14,646 nucleotides of DNA, from assembly GCA_030668025.1 (NCBI GenBank), contig DAOUUT010000060.1, positions 1-14,646 of the forward strand, read 5' to 3'. The first letter of the stretch is position 1, and each line of letters starts with the position of its first letter. A program made the position numbers and the translations under genes. Shown piece by piece: positions 1 to 6,575 of this stretch. A model generated the notes under the pieces. It worked only from the letters and a program-made list of their open reading frames with translations, was not told where the DNA came from and made no database searches. Source of the stretch: Promethearchaeota archaeon. GTDB taxonomy: Archaea > Asgardarchaeota > Lokiarchaeia > Sigynarchaeales > SOKP01.

Positions 1-167
1 TGTTCGCTATTTGATGATAAAAATTTTTTACTGCCGATTTGACAAGCGTTTCTCACTTCAACAACTTTATTTTCTTTAACATCCATATCTATTTCAAGGT
101 CATCACAAAATGTTCCACAAAATGGACAAGGAACATCACATATCGTCTTAAGTTTTCTTTCTACCAT
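1..167 (-). CDS. fwdB: Formylmethanofuran dehydrogenase subunit B (FwdB/FmdB), N-terminal part, cut by the window edge
   Basis: I translated this from the reverse strand; it starts at an ATG at 167 and runs off the left edge after 55 codons. The peptide has the N-terminal [4Fe-4S] motif of FwdB: CPFCGTFCDD (C14, C17, C21) and NACQIG (C42), spaced C-x2-C-x3-C-x20-C. FwdB is the molybdopterin/tungstopterin catalytic subunit that reduces CO2 to formate, which is then condensed with methanofuran; the active-site ligand lies further on and is not visible. The start is supported by GGAGTGA about 6 nt upstream. The gene begins 13 nt after the fwdD stop, so it is the fifth visible gene of the mvhD-fwd operon. 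Other molybdopterin oxidoreductases share a similar motif, but the CPFCGT-CDD wording and the fwdD neighbour favour FwdB. Confidence 0.85.
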   Translation of the reverse strand, partial: MVERKLKTICDVPCPFCGTFCDDLEIDMDVKENKVVEVRNACQIGSKKFLSSNSE

Positions 168-180
168 TCTTTTCACTCCA

Positions 181-576
181 TTAAGCTTCCTTCAATTTTC
201 CTATTAATTCCAAAGCATCTAATACCTTTCCGCTTTTAATAACTTCAACCTTTGCTTTCATCCCTTTATATGTTGGAGTGCCACACCCTTGTGAATCAGG
301 ATTCACAAGTTGATTAGCCCATGGACCCATCGGAACGAATAATATCCCGGGATGAGGCCCCTCTTCTGAAATTGTAGAATAGACTATAACATCTCCAAAA
401 TCAGTTGTAATTTTAACGGGAGTTCCAACAAGGCAATCTAGTTTTTTAAAATCGTCTCTATCGAAGGCACAGATACCCGCAGCTCGGACATTTTCCTTTG
501 TTACTTTTCCACCTTCAAGAGCTACTCCTTGGTTAATCGTTCTACCGGTTAATAAAATTAAATTTTCTAAACTCAT
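181..576 (-). CDS. fwdD: Formylmethanofuran dehydrogenase subunit D (molybdopterin dinucleotide-binding protein)
   Basis: This 131-aa protein matches the FwdD/FmdD family in length and wording: LLTGRTINQG near the N-terminus, a central HPGILFVPMGPWANQL block (about residues 75-90), and the CGTPTYKGMKAKVE segment that typifies the molybdopterin dinucleotide-binding barrel fold. In methanogens FwdD binds part of the pterin cofactor held by FwdB, completing the site of CO2 reduction to formyl-methanofuran. It is soluble, with no signal peptide or membrane segment. The start at 576 has AAAGGAGGG a suitable distance upstream, lying in the last codons of the polyferredoxin gene only 2 nt away, so translation is probably coupled. 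The gene is followed by fwdB, a common gene order. The family call is confident; whether the enzyme uses tungsten or molybdenum cannot be told. Confidence 0.9.
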   Translation of the reverse strand: MSLENLILLTGRTINQGVALEGGKVTKENVRAAGICAFDRDDFKKLDCLVGTPVKITTDFGDVIVYSTISEEGPHPGILFVPMGPWANQLVNPDSQGCGTPTYKGMKAKVEVIKSGKVLDALELIGKLKEA

Positions 577-578
577 TT

Positions 579-1289
579 TTAAGAGCCCTCCTTTTTACTC
601 CATCTTAACGTTTTCAATCTTTCTAACAATGGTGGCCAAAATAATTTACTAAATTCACCAGAAGTTTTAACTTCGGTAATTTCAAGCTGCAACGCTCCCG
701 TTGGACAGGCATTATCGCACGCTCCGCAAGCCACGCAAGCATCTGGGTCGACAACTTCTACATTTTTAGACATCTCCCAACCGTGCTCAGGTCTTTTAGC
801 TATTTCAATCGTTCCTGAGGGACACACTTCAGCGCACGATCCACACCCCTTAGCACATTCTTCGTCAATAACACTCACAGTTGCTTTAGCGTATTGTTTT
901 ACTACTCTATCATTTTTTAGCTTTTTCGCTTCAAATTCGATTTTAGGAACTACCTTTTGAGCAACAATAGTGATATCTGCTAAATTAATTATTTCTCCGT
1001 CTTTTTTTAGCGTCAATGCGCCAAATGGGCACATAACTACGCAAGTGCCACAGAAAACACATTTACGAGGGTCATATATTTCTGATATTATATCTTCGGT
1101 TGTTGGAAATCGACGTGAAGCTCCAACAGGCCCTCTGGAAATAGCTTCTTTAGGACATACTCGGGCGCAAGTTCCACACCCTACGCATTTGGCTCTATTT
1201 AAAATAAGTTCTAAACTTTCTGTTAAAAATTGAACTTTTATATGTTCCTCTTCTTGAGTTAACGTTCTAGATATTTTTGGAAACGACAT
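579..1289 (-). CDS. Polyferredoxin with four [4Fe-4S] motifs, formylmethanofuran-dehydrogenase associated (FwdF-like)
   Basis: This 236-aa protein carries four cysteine motifs: C35-C38-C41-C45, C77-C80-C83-C87, C145-C149-C152-C156 and C185-C188-C191-C195, each followed by Pro. The third is C-x3-C-x2-C-x3-C, with one extra residue (CAKGCGSC), as found in some polyferredoxins. A linker of about 57 residues (88-144) separates two double-cluster modules. The role is electron relay, most likely passing low-potential electrons to the FwdB site. Methanogen FwdF carries eight clusters, so this is about half that size; it could instead be a composite FwdG/FwdF equivalent. The start at 1289 follows GGAGGGAG, which lies in the final codons of the upstream ferredoxin gene, with 2 nt between genes. 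No transmembrane segment is visible, so a soluble complex is expected. Confidence 0.82.
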   Translation of the reverse strand: MSFPKISRTLTQEEEHIKVQFLTESLELILNRAKCVGCGTCARVCPKEAISRGPVGASRRFPTTEDIISEIYDPRKCVFCGTCVVMCPFGALTLKKDGEIINLADITIVAQKVVPKIEFEAKKLKNDRVVKQYAKATVSVIDEECAKGCGSCAEVCPSGTIEIAKRPEHGWEMSKNVEVVDPDACVACGACDNACPTGALQLEITEVKTSGEFSKLFWPPLLERLKTLRWSKKEGS

Positions 1290-1291
1290 TT

Positions 1292-1549
1292 TTAAACTCC
1301 CTCCATAACTTCAATTCTGATTGCAACTTGAGGACACATTTTTACACATACTCCACAGCCATCGCAATTAATATTTCTTTCTTCATTGTAAATAGGTACC
1401 GCAATTCCGTTTTTAACTAAGATAACTGCATTTTCCTTGTTCAAATAACTCTGTTTCCTCAACTGGTTAAAGTTAATTGGACAGGACACAACACACGCAT
1501 TGCAACCAGTGCAAGTGTTCCTATTTATTTTTAATTCGTAAATTTGCAT
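1292..1549 (-). CDS. Small 2x[4Fe-4S] ferredoxin, FwdG-like
   Basis: This 85-aa protein has two [4Fe-4S] binding motifs, CTGCNACVVSCP in the first quarter and CDGCGVCVKMCP near the C-terminus, separated by an insert of about 35 residues (QLRKQSYLNKENAVILVKNG). The length suits the FwdG-type ferredoxin subunit of formylmethanofuran dehydrogenase. It probably carries electrons between MvhD, encoded immediately upstream, and the polyferredoxin or FwdB encoded downstream. The start at 1549 is supported by AAAGGAGG about 9 nt upstream inside the mvhD stop region; the gap to mvhD is 4 nt. The last codons (MEGV) encode the SD of the next gene, an economical coupled arrangement. The ferredoxin fold is certain; the specific FwdG assignment rests on context. 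Confidence 0.8.
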   Translation of the reverse strand: MQIYELKINRNTCTGCNACVVSCPINFNQLRKQSYLNKENAVILVKNGIAVPIYNEERNINCDGCGVCVKMCPQVAIRIEVMEGV

Positions 1550-1553
1550 AGTT

Positions 1554-1976
1554 TTATGCCTCCTTTTTTATAGGATTAGGTCCTAATTCTTTTAATTCAT
1601 GGACAAATTCTTCAACAATTTCGGTCAGCTCTGCACCTTCAGAAGCCGAAACGAAAGTGTACTTAACTCGTTTAGGGTTAATCCCGAACTGTTTTAGATA
1701 AAGATGAAGCATTGGAATTTTTCTCATTGTTTTTAAGTTTCCCTCAACGTAATGACAGTCGCCTGGATGACAATGAGACACTAATACGCCATCTGCTCCA
1801 TTTCTAAGTGCGTCCAAGATAAAATGTGGTTCTACTCTCCCTCCACACATTACGCGCATAATCCTTAAATTTGCGGGTCGTTGCATGCGAGATGTTCCAG
1901 CTTGGTCAGCACCAGCGTATGTACACCAATTACAACATATACCTAAAATGAACGGATTAAATTCGCTTTCGGTCAT
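1554..1976 (-). CDS. mvhD: MvhD-family iron-sulfur protein (F420-non-reducing hydrogenase delta subunit type)
   Basis: This 140-aa protein has the hallmarks of the MvhD/FrhD family: CCNWCTYAGADQAG (C14, C15, C18), RVMCGGRVEP (C44), and SHCHPGDCHYVEGN (C69, C74). It also has the typical alternating fold and an ending rich in Glu before LGPNP. In methanogens MvhD holds a [2Fe-2S] cluster and passes electrons from Mvh hydrogenase or formate dehydrogenase to heterodisulfide reductase HdrA. Here it is first in an operon with formylmethanofuran dehydrogenase subunits, with no hydrogenase or hdr gene in view, so it probably docks an Hdr-type complex to the Fwd enzyme. No SD is visible before the ATG (GAATAACA precedes it), so a short or absent leader is likely. 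The last codons (AAG GAG GCA) supply the SD of the next gene. Confidence 0.88.
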   Translation of the reverse strand: MTESEFNPFILGICCNWCTYAGADQAGTSRMQRPANLRIMRVMCGGRVEPHFILDALRNGADGVLVSHCHPGDCHYVEGNLKTMRKIPMLHLYLKQFGINPKRVKYTFVSASEGAELTEIVEEFVHELKELGPNPIKKEA

Positions 1977-2348
1977 TGTTATTCAATAATATAATTTTTG
2001 AGATAAATTAGTTAATAAGTTTATAGTCTATAAAAATTATGATATAAAATTAATTTTTAGAAAGTAGATTATTTTAAAAAATTTAGGATATAAATTATCA
2101 AGTCAGCTTAATAAGAATTTATAATATTATAACGGACTGCAAATTCCTCTTTAAAACATTCTCACATGAAAAACAAAAACCCCCAAATCTTCTTAAAGAT
2201 AGAGTTAATGATTTTAGACTCTGGGCGTTTTTAGATCAATTATTTGGTTCATCATGCTATAGTGCTTTAATTATGCGTTCATGTGCATCCATTTAAATCT
2301 TTTTAAGTATGTTTTAATGAGGGTTATTGAAATCGTTTTAAGTATGTT
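1977..2348. other. AT-rich intergenic region upstream of the mvhD-fwd operon
   Basis: No convincing gene is seen here. The right-hand end of the mvhD promoter must lie in roughly 1977-2060; TTTTTATAG and TATATTATTG stretches on the minus strand are candidate TATA elements, but none is decisive. A plus-strand frame is open from about 2087 to 2296 and reads like protein (NDFRLWAFLDQLFGSS) but has no ATG, GTG or TTG start until near its end. It may be gene debris. The 31-bp tandem repeat begins at 2301. Confidence 0.5.
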
Positions 2349-2366
2349 TTAATGAGGGTTATTGAA
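2301..2366. repeat. 31-bp direct repeat, two copies 35 bp apart
   Basis: TTTTAAGTATGTTTTAATGA followed by GGGTTATTGAA occurs exactly at 2301-2331 and again at 2336-2366, separated by a 4-nt spacer (ATCG). The second copy overlaps the last codons and stop of the minus-strand small zinc-finger gene, so the first copy is a duplicated gene tail including a second stop. This looks like a simple tandem duplication; two copies are not enough to suggest a CRISPR. Confidence 0.9.
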
Positions 2367-2564
2367 TATCCATTCGTTTTTACATTTTTTAGAACAAAAA
2401 TAGTGTTTTGCTGGTTCTTGAGTGATATTTATGAAGACAAATTTGTGAGGTCTATCGTAATTACGCTGATACAGTTTTAAAGGTTTTCCACACAATTCAC
2501 ATAATTTTTTCAAGATAATCATACTTCCATTTATTTCGTCTGTGGAATCTTTAAATGATTTCAT
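2349..2564 (-). CDS. Small Cys-rich (zinc-finger-like, TRASH/MYM-type) protein
   Basis: This 71-aa protein has two cysteine pairs: CELCGKPL in the middle and HYFCSKKCKNEWIF near the C-terminus. The second resembles the TRASH/MYM class of treble-clef zinc fingers (YFCS-x2-C-x-x-x-W/F). A single structural zinc site made by four cysteines is the likely core; a regulatory, nucleic-acid-binding or metal-sensing role would be typical but is not shown. The annotated ATG has no SD. An internal Met15 at 2522 (MIILKKLCELCG) is an equally plausible start and would put the first Cys pair near the N-terminus. The gene is isolated, and its 3' end lies in the 31-bp tandem repeat. The base composition and codons resemble the neighbours. 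I do not recognise a named family. Confidence 0.6.
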   Translation of the reverse strand: MKSFKDSTDEINGSMIILKKLCELCGKPLKLYQRNYDRPHKFVFINITQEPAKHYFCSKKCKNEWIFNNPH

Positions 2565-2630
2565 TTTTTTGATTTTCTAATATTTTCTATTTTATCTCTT
2601 TTACTCTTAATAGTATTTTAGTTTACCTAT

Positions 2631-2728
2631 AAAATTATTGTTTCGATATATAACAGATAAAAAGATAAAATGAGAAACTAACAATAATGAAAGATAAACT
2701 TAAAGCATTATTTTAAATTGATGCGTCC
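2631..2728 (-). repeat. 98-bp repeat copy A: ugd-type gene end plus trailer
   Basis: Aligned by eye without gaps, this stretch matches 7639-7736 at about 84 of 98 positions. In the 7639-7736 copy the segment comprises the last six codons of ugd (GRINLV), its stop and the 3' trailer. Here the same positions read GRINLK then stop on the minus strand, followed by the same trailer. On the minus strand the trailer is T-rich (TTTTATCTTTTTATCTG) and may act as an archaeal-style terminator for the membrane-protein gene ending at 2768. Confidence 0.85.
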
Positions 2729-2755
2729 AATAATTTGAAATAATCTATAAAACTT
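2708..2755 (-). pseudogene. Vestige of a ugd-like C-terminus
   Basis: On the minus strand a 15-codon frame reads KFYRLFQIIGRINLK and stops at 2708-2710; it is closed upstream by an in-frame TAA at 2756-2758. The intact ugd in this window ends ...RAIGRINLV followed by the same trailer, and the DNA matches through the stop codon. The call is therefore a decayed remnant of a duplicated or once-present UDP-glucose-dehydrogenase-like gene, now trapped between the membrane-protein gene and its trailer. The residues before IGRINL do not match the local ugd well, so the source may be a diverged paralogue. Confidence 0.6.
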
Positions 2756-2767
2756 TTAGTTCTAATC

Positions 2768-3760
2768 TTAACTCTCAAGTTGTTTTTTAAGTTCTTCTTT
2801 TTCTCTTTCTAATTTGTCAATAAGTTTGTCTTTCTTTCTCATTTTTAATTCTTGGATGGTAAAACCTTGTAAACTAAGTAATCTTTTAATTAATATATAC
2901 GATGATATAGAAATCCCTAATAGATAAAAAAGATTTATCGTCCAAATAAATTGGGTAATCGAAGTATAGAATGGTAAATTTAAAAATGGTGCTATTAATG
3001 CGATGATTCCTATTATCCCAATTGCAATCATAAGTGCATATCTTTCATATTCTTTGCGTTCAGATCTAAAAGAGATATATAACCTTGACCAGTAAAATGC
3101 ACACAAAAAAGCTAATGGGGTAAAAATTAAAGAACCAATAGCGATTATCAATAAGAAATTTATAGCGAATTTAATTCTCCATGTGTCAAGTAAATCCTTA
3201 ACAGTTAGTTGATCTTGTTTTTGAACTTTCGCATAATTACCTTTAAGAGTAAAATACTTTTTCTTAATTTTTCTTGCTGCTCCTTTTGCACCCTTTTTCA
3301 AACCTAAGAATTTACTTAACTCTATACCCTTATAAAATTCATCCTTCATCAGTGGTAAAATGTAAAGCGTTAGAAGTAGAGAAAGGATTCCATACACATA
3401 CATCAAAACATCAATTACTAACCAAAAACCGCTTGGAGAGAATAATGTATTTCGTAAATAACTTGAAAAAACCAAATAAATGGCGTATCCAATAAAAACA
3501 AATGGAACACCTATCTGAATTATGATGATAATATTTGCTGTTTTTTTATCCATTTTTTCACTAGCTTTGTCTAAAAGAATTAGAAATCCATTCGCAATAC
3601 TAAGAACTAATCCGAATCCTGATAGAAATTTAATAGCATAGAAGAATATAATTGCTGTCAAATTAAGGATAAAAACACCAAAAATCATTAAAATTAACAT
3701 TAAAACAGTTGATATCGATAATCCTATAATATACAAAATTCTTAATCTATTTTCTTTCAT
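2768..3760 (-). CDS. Multi-span membrane protein with basic cytosolic loop and C-terminal coiled coil, unrecognised
   Basis: This 330-aa protein is mostly hydrophobic. About seven membrane spans are visible near residues 8-33, 35-63, 75-100, 112-138, 197-224, 241-261 and 268-292. A very basic hydrophilic stretch separates the two groups of spans (about 139-196, including KKGAKGAARKIKKK). The C-terminus (about 302-330, KLIDKLEREKEELKKQL) is a short heptad-like charged coiled coil. I see no catalytic motif, transporter signature or signal peptide, so I give no function; positive loop charge suggests that the loop and tail face the cytoplasm. No clear SD precedes the ATG. It is transcribed divergently from korA, sharing a 194-bp region that contains an inverted repeat (TAGTAT/ATACTA, 3797-3815) 37 nt upstream of this start. 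Confidence 0.75.
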   Translation of the reverse strand: MKENRLRILYIIGLSISTVLMLILMIFGVFILNLTAIIFFYAIKFLSGFGLVLSIANGFLILLDKASEKMDKKTANIIIIIQIGVPFVFIGYAIYLVFSSYLRNTLFSPSGFWLVIDVLMYVYGILSLLLTLYILPLMKDEFYKGIELSKFLGLKKGAKGAARKIKKKYFTLKGNYAKVQKQDQLTVKDLLDTWRIKFAINFLLIIAIGSLIFTPLAFLCAFYWSRLYISFRSERKEYERYALMIAIGIIGIIALIAPFLNLPFYTSITQFIWTINLFYLLGISISSYILIKRLLSLQGFTIQELKMRKKDKLIDKLEREKEELKKQLES

Positions 3761-3954
3761 TGTAAGCGATAATAAGAATCTTGGTTTAATAATCTTTAGT
3801 ATGGTTCCAATACTAATTAAAAATTCAATTCAATTGCTTTTTAATGAAATATCAAGAGATTATAAGACATATATTTAAATAATATTCGAGAACAGTTATT
3901 TTTATAAGTATTTCTTAAATCAATAATCAAACATAATTTAAGGTAAATCTCATA
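3761..3954. promoter_or_regulatory. Divergent promoter region between membrane-protein gene and korA
   Basis: The region holds both promoters. On the plus strand ATATTTAAATAATATT (about 3871-3886) is a good TATA-like stretch, and TTTTTATAAG near 3898 is an alternative. AAGGT (about 3940-3944) about 10 nt before the korA ATG is a modest SD; AGGTAAAT recurs at the same distance before the gene at 9285. An inverted repeat TAGTAT-7 nt-ATACTA (3797-3815) could be an operator for the minus-strand gene. The assignments are by eye only. Confidence 0.4.
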
Positions 3955-5616
3955 ATGGTCAATGATGTCTTTACATTTTTGGTTGGAGGAAAGGCGGGAG
4001 AAGGCGTAAAAAAAGCTGGATCAGTGGTAGCTCATATATTTTCTAGTATGGGACAGCGTGTATTTCAAATGGACGATTATATGAGTCTAATTAGAGGAGG
4101 ACACAATTTTTCTATAGTTAGTACTTCCACTAGATGGATTACTAACCATTACATGAAAGCGGACCTTCTTGTTAACTTTGATAAGCGAAGTTGTGAAACT
4201 CACATTAACGATGTTGCTGATGGTGGAATTATTATCTATAACTCAGACGAACAAGAAGATGTTAATGGTATTGGAATTCCATTCAGTTCAGAAGCTGAAA
4301 AATATCCCATGAAAAGCCTGATGTATGGTGTAGGGGCTGTAGCGATTTTAGCATCAGCAATAGGATTCGAAAAAGAGCAAATGAATCAAAGTATTAATAA
4401 TCAATATCCAAGAGGTATTGAAGATAACATTAAGTTTGCAAATACCATCTACGATATGGTAAAAGGCGAGTGTCAAGGTAAATTTTTAATAAGTAAAGAA
4501 GAAAAAGAAAGACCAATTATTACAGGTAACGAAGCAATAAGTCTGGGAGCTATAGCTGGCGGTTTAGATACATATTTTGGATATCCTATGACGCCAGCAT
4601 CTTCAATATTGCACTTTTTAGCAAAGCAGGCAGAAAACTTTGGGTTAGCAGTCGTTCATGCTGAAAGCGAACTTGCAGTAATTAACATGGCTATTGGTTC
4701 CGCGTTTACTGGGGCAAGATCAATGGTTGGAACCAGTGGTGGAGGTTTCGCGCTTATGACCGAAGGCATTTCTTTAGCAGGTATAACAGAGACACCTATT
4801 TTATGCGTATTATCTATGCGTCCTGGACCTGCTACAGGAGTACCAACTTATACCGAACAAGCTGATCTAAGTTTTGCTCTTTCTGCTGGTCACGGAGACT
4901 TTTTGCGTATAGTAGCATCTCCTGGAACGATAGAAGAAGCTTATTATTTAACTGCGGAAATGCTTGATCTTGTCTGGAAGTTTCAAACACCAGGCATTCT
5001 GCTCACGGAGAAACACTTATCAGAATGTAGCATGACAATTGATATTGATGTAGGTAAGGCAAAATGGGCAACACCTAAAATGCATCAAGGGGAAAATTAT
5101 AAAAGATATTATGATGCTGAAGATGGAATTTCTCCAATGCTATTTCCACCGTCGAAAGAAGTAATTAAGGTGAATAGCTACGAACACGATGAATTTGGCG
5201 TAACGACTGAGAATGCCGAGTTGATAGCAAAAATGCATGACAAGAGAAATAAAAAATTTAAAGCACTTGTAGAATATTTAAAGAGTCAATATACTGTTAA
5301 TATTATTCGAGGAGAGATGACCACTAATCTTTTTGCGTATGGTTCGACTTACATGAGCGTTTTAGAAGCTCTTAGGTATGGGAGAGTAAACCCTACAATC
5401 GTTCAACCAATATATTTGAACCCATTACCAACGTGGGAATTGGAGGAATTTAAAAATCAAGACAATATAGTAATTGAACAAAGCTCTACGGGACAATTTG
5501 CATCTCTTTTAAAAGAAAAAGCAGGGCTAAAAATAAGAAGTACGATTAAAAAGTATGATGGACGCCCATTTGATCCAATTGAATTATCAAAAAAGATTAA
5601 GGAGGTGCTGCTTTAA
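3955..5616 (+). CDS. korA: 2-oxoacid:ferredoxin oxidoreductase, fused gamma-alpha subunit
   Basis: This 553-aa protein joins two domains. Residues 1 to about 175 are the gamma domain, opening with FLVGGKAGEGVKKAG and ending with the PRGIEDNIKF segment. About 186-553 are the alpha domain, with GNEAISLGAIAGG (191-203), YPMTP (210-214), a TSGGGFALMTEG block (260-271) and GPATGVPTYTEQADL (291-305). With the beta subunit encoded next, such enzymes oxidatively decarboxylate 2-oxoacids to acyl-CoA using thiamine diphosphate, reducing ferredoxin; they can also run in reverse to fix CO2. The fused gamma-alpha layout is common in archaea. Substrate cannot be read from the sequence: 2-oxoglutarate, pyruvate or branched-chain oxoacids are all possible, so the symbol is provisional. 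No ferredoxin domain is present here. The stop lies 1 nt before the beta start, and GGAGGTG near the 3' end serves the next gene. Confidence 0.88.
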   Translation: MVNDVFTFLVGGKAGEGVKKAGSVVAHIFSSMGQRVFQMDDYMSLIRGGHNFSIVSTSTRWITNHYMKADLLVNFDKRSCETHINDVADGGIIIYNSDEQEDVNGIGIPFSSEAEKYPMKSLMYGVGAVAILASAIGFEKEQMNQSINNQYPRGIEDNIKFANTIYDMVKGECQGKFLISKEEKERPIITGNEAISLGAIAGGLDTYFGYPMTPASSILHFLAKQAENFGLAVVHAESELAVINMAIGSAFTGARSMVGTSGGGFALMTEGISLAGITETPILCVLSMRPGPATGVPTYTEQADLSFALSAGHGDFLRIVASPGTIEEAYYLTAEMLDLVWKFQTPGILLTEKHLSECSMTIDIDVGKAKWATPKMHQGENYKRYYDAEDGISPMLFPPSKEVIKVNSYEHDEFGVTTENAELIAKMHDKRNKKFKALVEYLKSQYTVNIIRGEMTTNLFAYGSTYMSVLEALRYGRVNPTIVQPIYLNPLPTWELEEFKNQDNIVIEQSSTGQFASLLKEKAGLKIRSTIKKYDGRPFDPIELSKKIKEVLL

Positions 5617-5617
5617 A

Positions 5618-6466
5618 GTGGATAATCTTAAAACATACGCCGAAATTACTTGGTGTAAAGGGTGTGGAAATTTTGGAATCTTTACAGCTTTAAGAAACGC
5701 CGTTCAAAAACTTGAAGATAAAGGAATTAAAAGGGAGGATATTGTAATGACTGCGGGCATAGGATGTCACGCAAAAATCTTCGATTATTTAAACCTGAGC
5801 GGTCTTTATGGGCTACACGGGCGAAATAGCTCGAATTCTGAAGGAATGAAAGTCGCTAATCCTGATTTGAAAGTGATTACTTTTTCAGGAGACGGAAACG
5901 GATTAGGTGAAGGTTTAGCTCACACTATTTTTGCGGCTAAAAGGAATCAAGAAATGACTATGATTTTGCATAATAACAGCGTTTATGCTTTGACCACCGG
6001 ACAATTCTCGCCTTTAACTGAAAAGGGTTGGAAGGGACCATCTACTCCAAGAGGAAGTTTTGAAACCCCCTTTAACCCACTATCTTTAATGCTTGAAGTT
6101 GGAGCTACTTTTATTGCCAGAGCGTTTGCTGGTGAAATAAATCATCTTACAGAAATATTAATTCAAGCGATTCAACACGAAGGATTTTCGTTTATCGAAG
6201 TATTACAACCCGCAGTACCATATCATTCTTGGAGCGAATATAGAGAAAAAATTGATTTTCTTGAAAATGAACCTAAGACTTATGAAGAAGCAATGAAAGC
6301 TGCTAAAAATAAACATAAATTCACTTTAGGCGTATTTTACAGAGCTCAAAAGCTTGTGTATCATAAAGGATTATATGGAGATCATAACCCTATTACTAAC
6401 AGACTGTCGAGGGATACACGATTAGATAAAATCCGCAAAATTCTCGAAATAAAAAATAGGAAATAG
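5618..6466 (+). CDS. korB: 2-oxoacid:ferredoxin oxidoreductase, beta subunit (thiamine diphosphate-binding)
   Basis: I chose the GTG at 5618, giving 282 aa, the usual KorB length. It sits 1 nt after the korA stop with GGAGGTG at 5601-5607. An in-frame ATG at 5555 would overlap korA by 62 nt and add an unrelated leader. Visible motifs are WCKGCGN (C13, C16), GIGCH (C50), HGR (67-69), and the thiamine diphosphate/Mg site GDGN...NN (91-94 with 119-120) followed by TTGQFSP. These fit the beta subunit that binds ThDP and one [4Fe-4S] cluster. The fourth cluster cysteine expected near residue 197-199 is missing: the segment reads EVLQPAVPYH, with Ala199 at that place. The enzyme may hold an altered cluster or use another ligand. 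It works with the fused gamma-alpha subunit. Confidence 0.88.
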   Translation: MDNLKTYAEITWCKGCGNFGIFTALRNAVQKLEDKGIKREDIVMTAGIGCHAKIFDYLNLSGLYGLHGRNSSNSEGMKVANPDLKVITFSGDGNGLGEGLAHTIFAAKRNQEMTMILHNNSVYALTTGQFSPLTEKGWKGPSTPRGSFETPFNPLSLMLEVGATFIARAFAGEINHLTEILIQAIQHEGFSFIEVLQPAVPYHSWSEYREKIDFLENEPKTYEEAMKAAKNKHKFTLGVFYRAQKLVYHKGLYGDHNPITNRLSRDTRLDKIRKILEIKNRK

Positions 6467-6470
6467 AGTA

Positions 6471-6494
6471 TATATAATAGATAAAAGGATAAAA
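6471..6494. repeat. 24-bp trailer repeat copy C
   Basis: This 24-bp stretch is identical to 7655-7678 and differs at two positions from 2647-2670, all in the same orientation. It lies 4 nt after the korB stop and about 80 nt past the stop of the convergent hydrolase gene. On the minus strand it is T-rich (TTTTATCCTTTTATC). In all three copies it sits downstream of a minus-strand gene, so a transcription terminator is a reasonable reading. Confidence 0.7.
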
Positions 6495-6575
6495 AGATTT
6501 TAATATTATGATATAGTTAATTCAATTACATTAACTTTTCTTATAGCATTAGCAGAACTAGGGTAATCTCTGTAA

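Noticed and set aside
970..1233. Open frame antisense to the polyferredoxin gene
   Set aside because: It is a shadow of the strongly supported ferredoxin frame, with low-complexity wording and no motif.
2087..2296. Plus-strand open frame of about 69 codons with protein-like wording (KDRVNDFRLWAFLDQLFGSS)
   Set aside because: It has no ATG, GTG or TTG start before its last few codons, and I recognise no family. It may be gene debris but cannot be supported as a gene.
2301..2366. Possible minimal CRISPR array
   Set aside because: There are only two repeats with a 4-nt spacer and no cas genes; it is a tandem duplication instead.
5555..5617. Longer KorB starting at ATG 5555
   Set aside because: It would overlap korA by 62 nt and add a leader unlike KorB. 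GTG 5618 has a good SD and gives the family's normal length.
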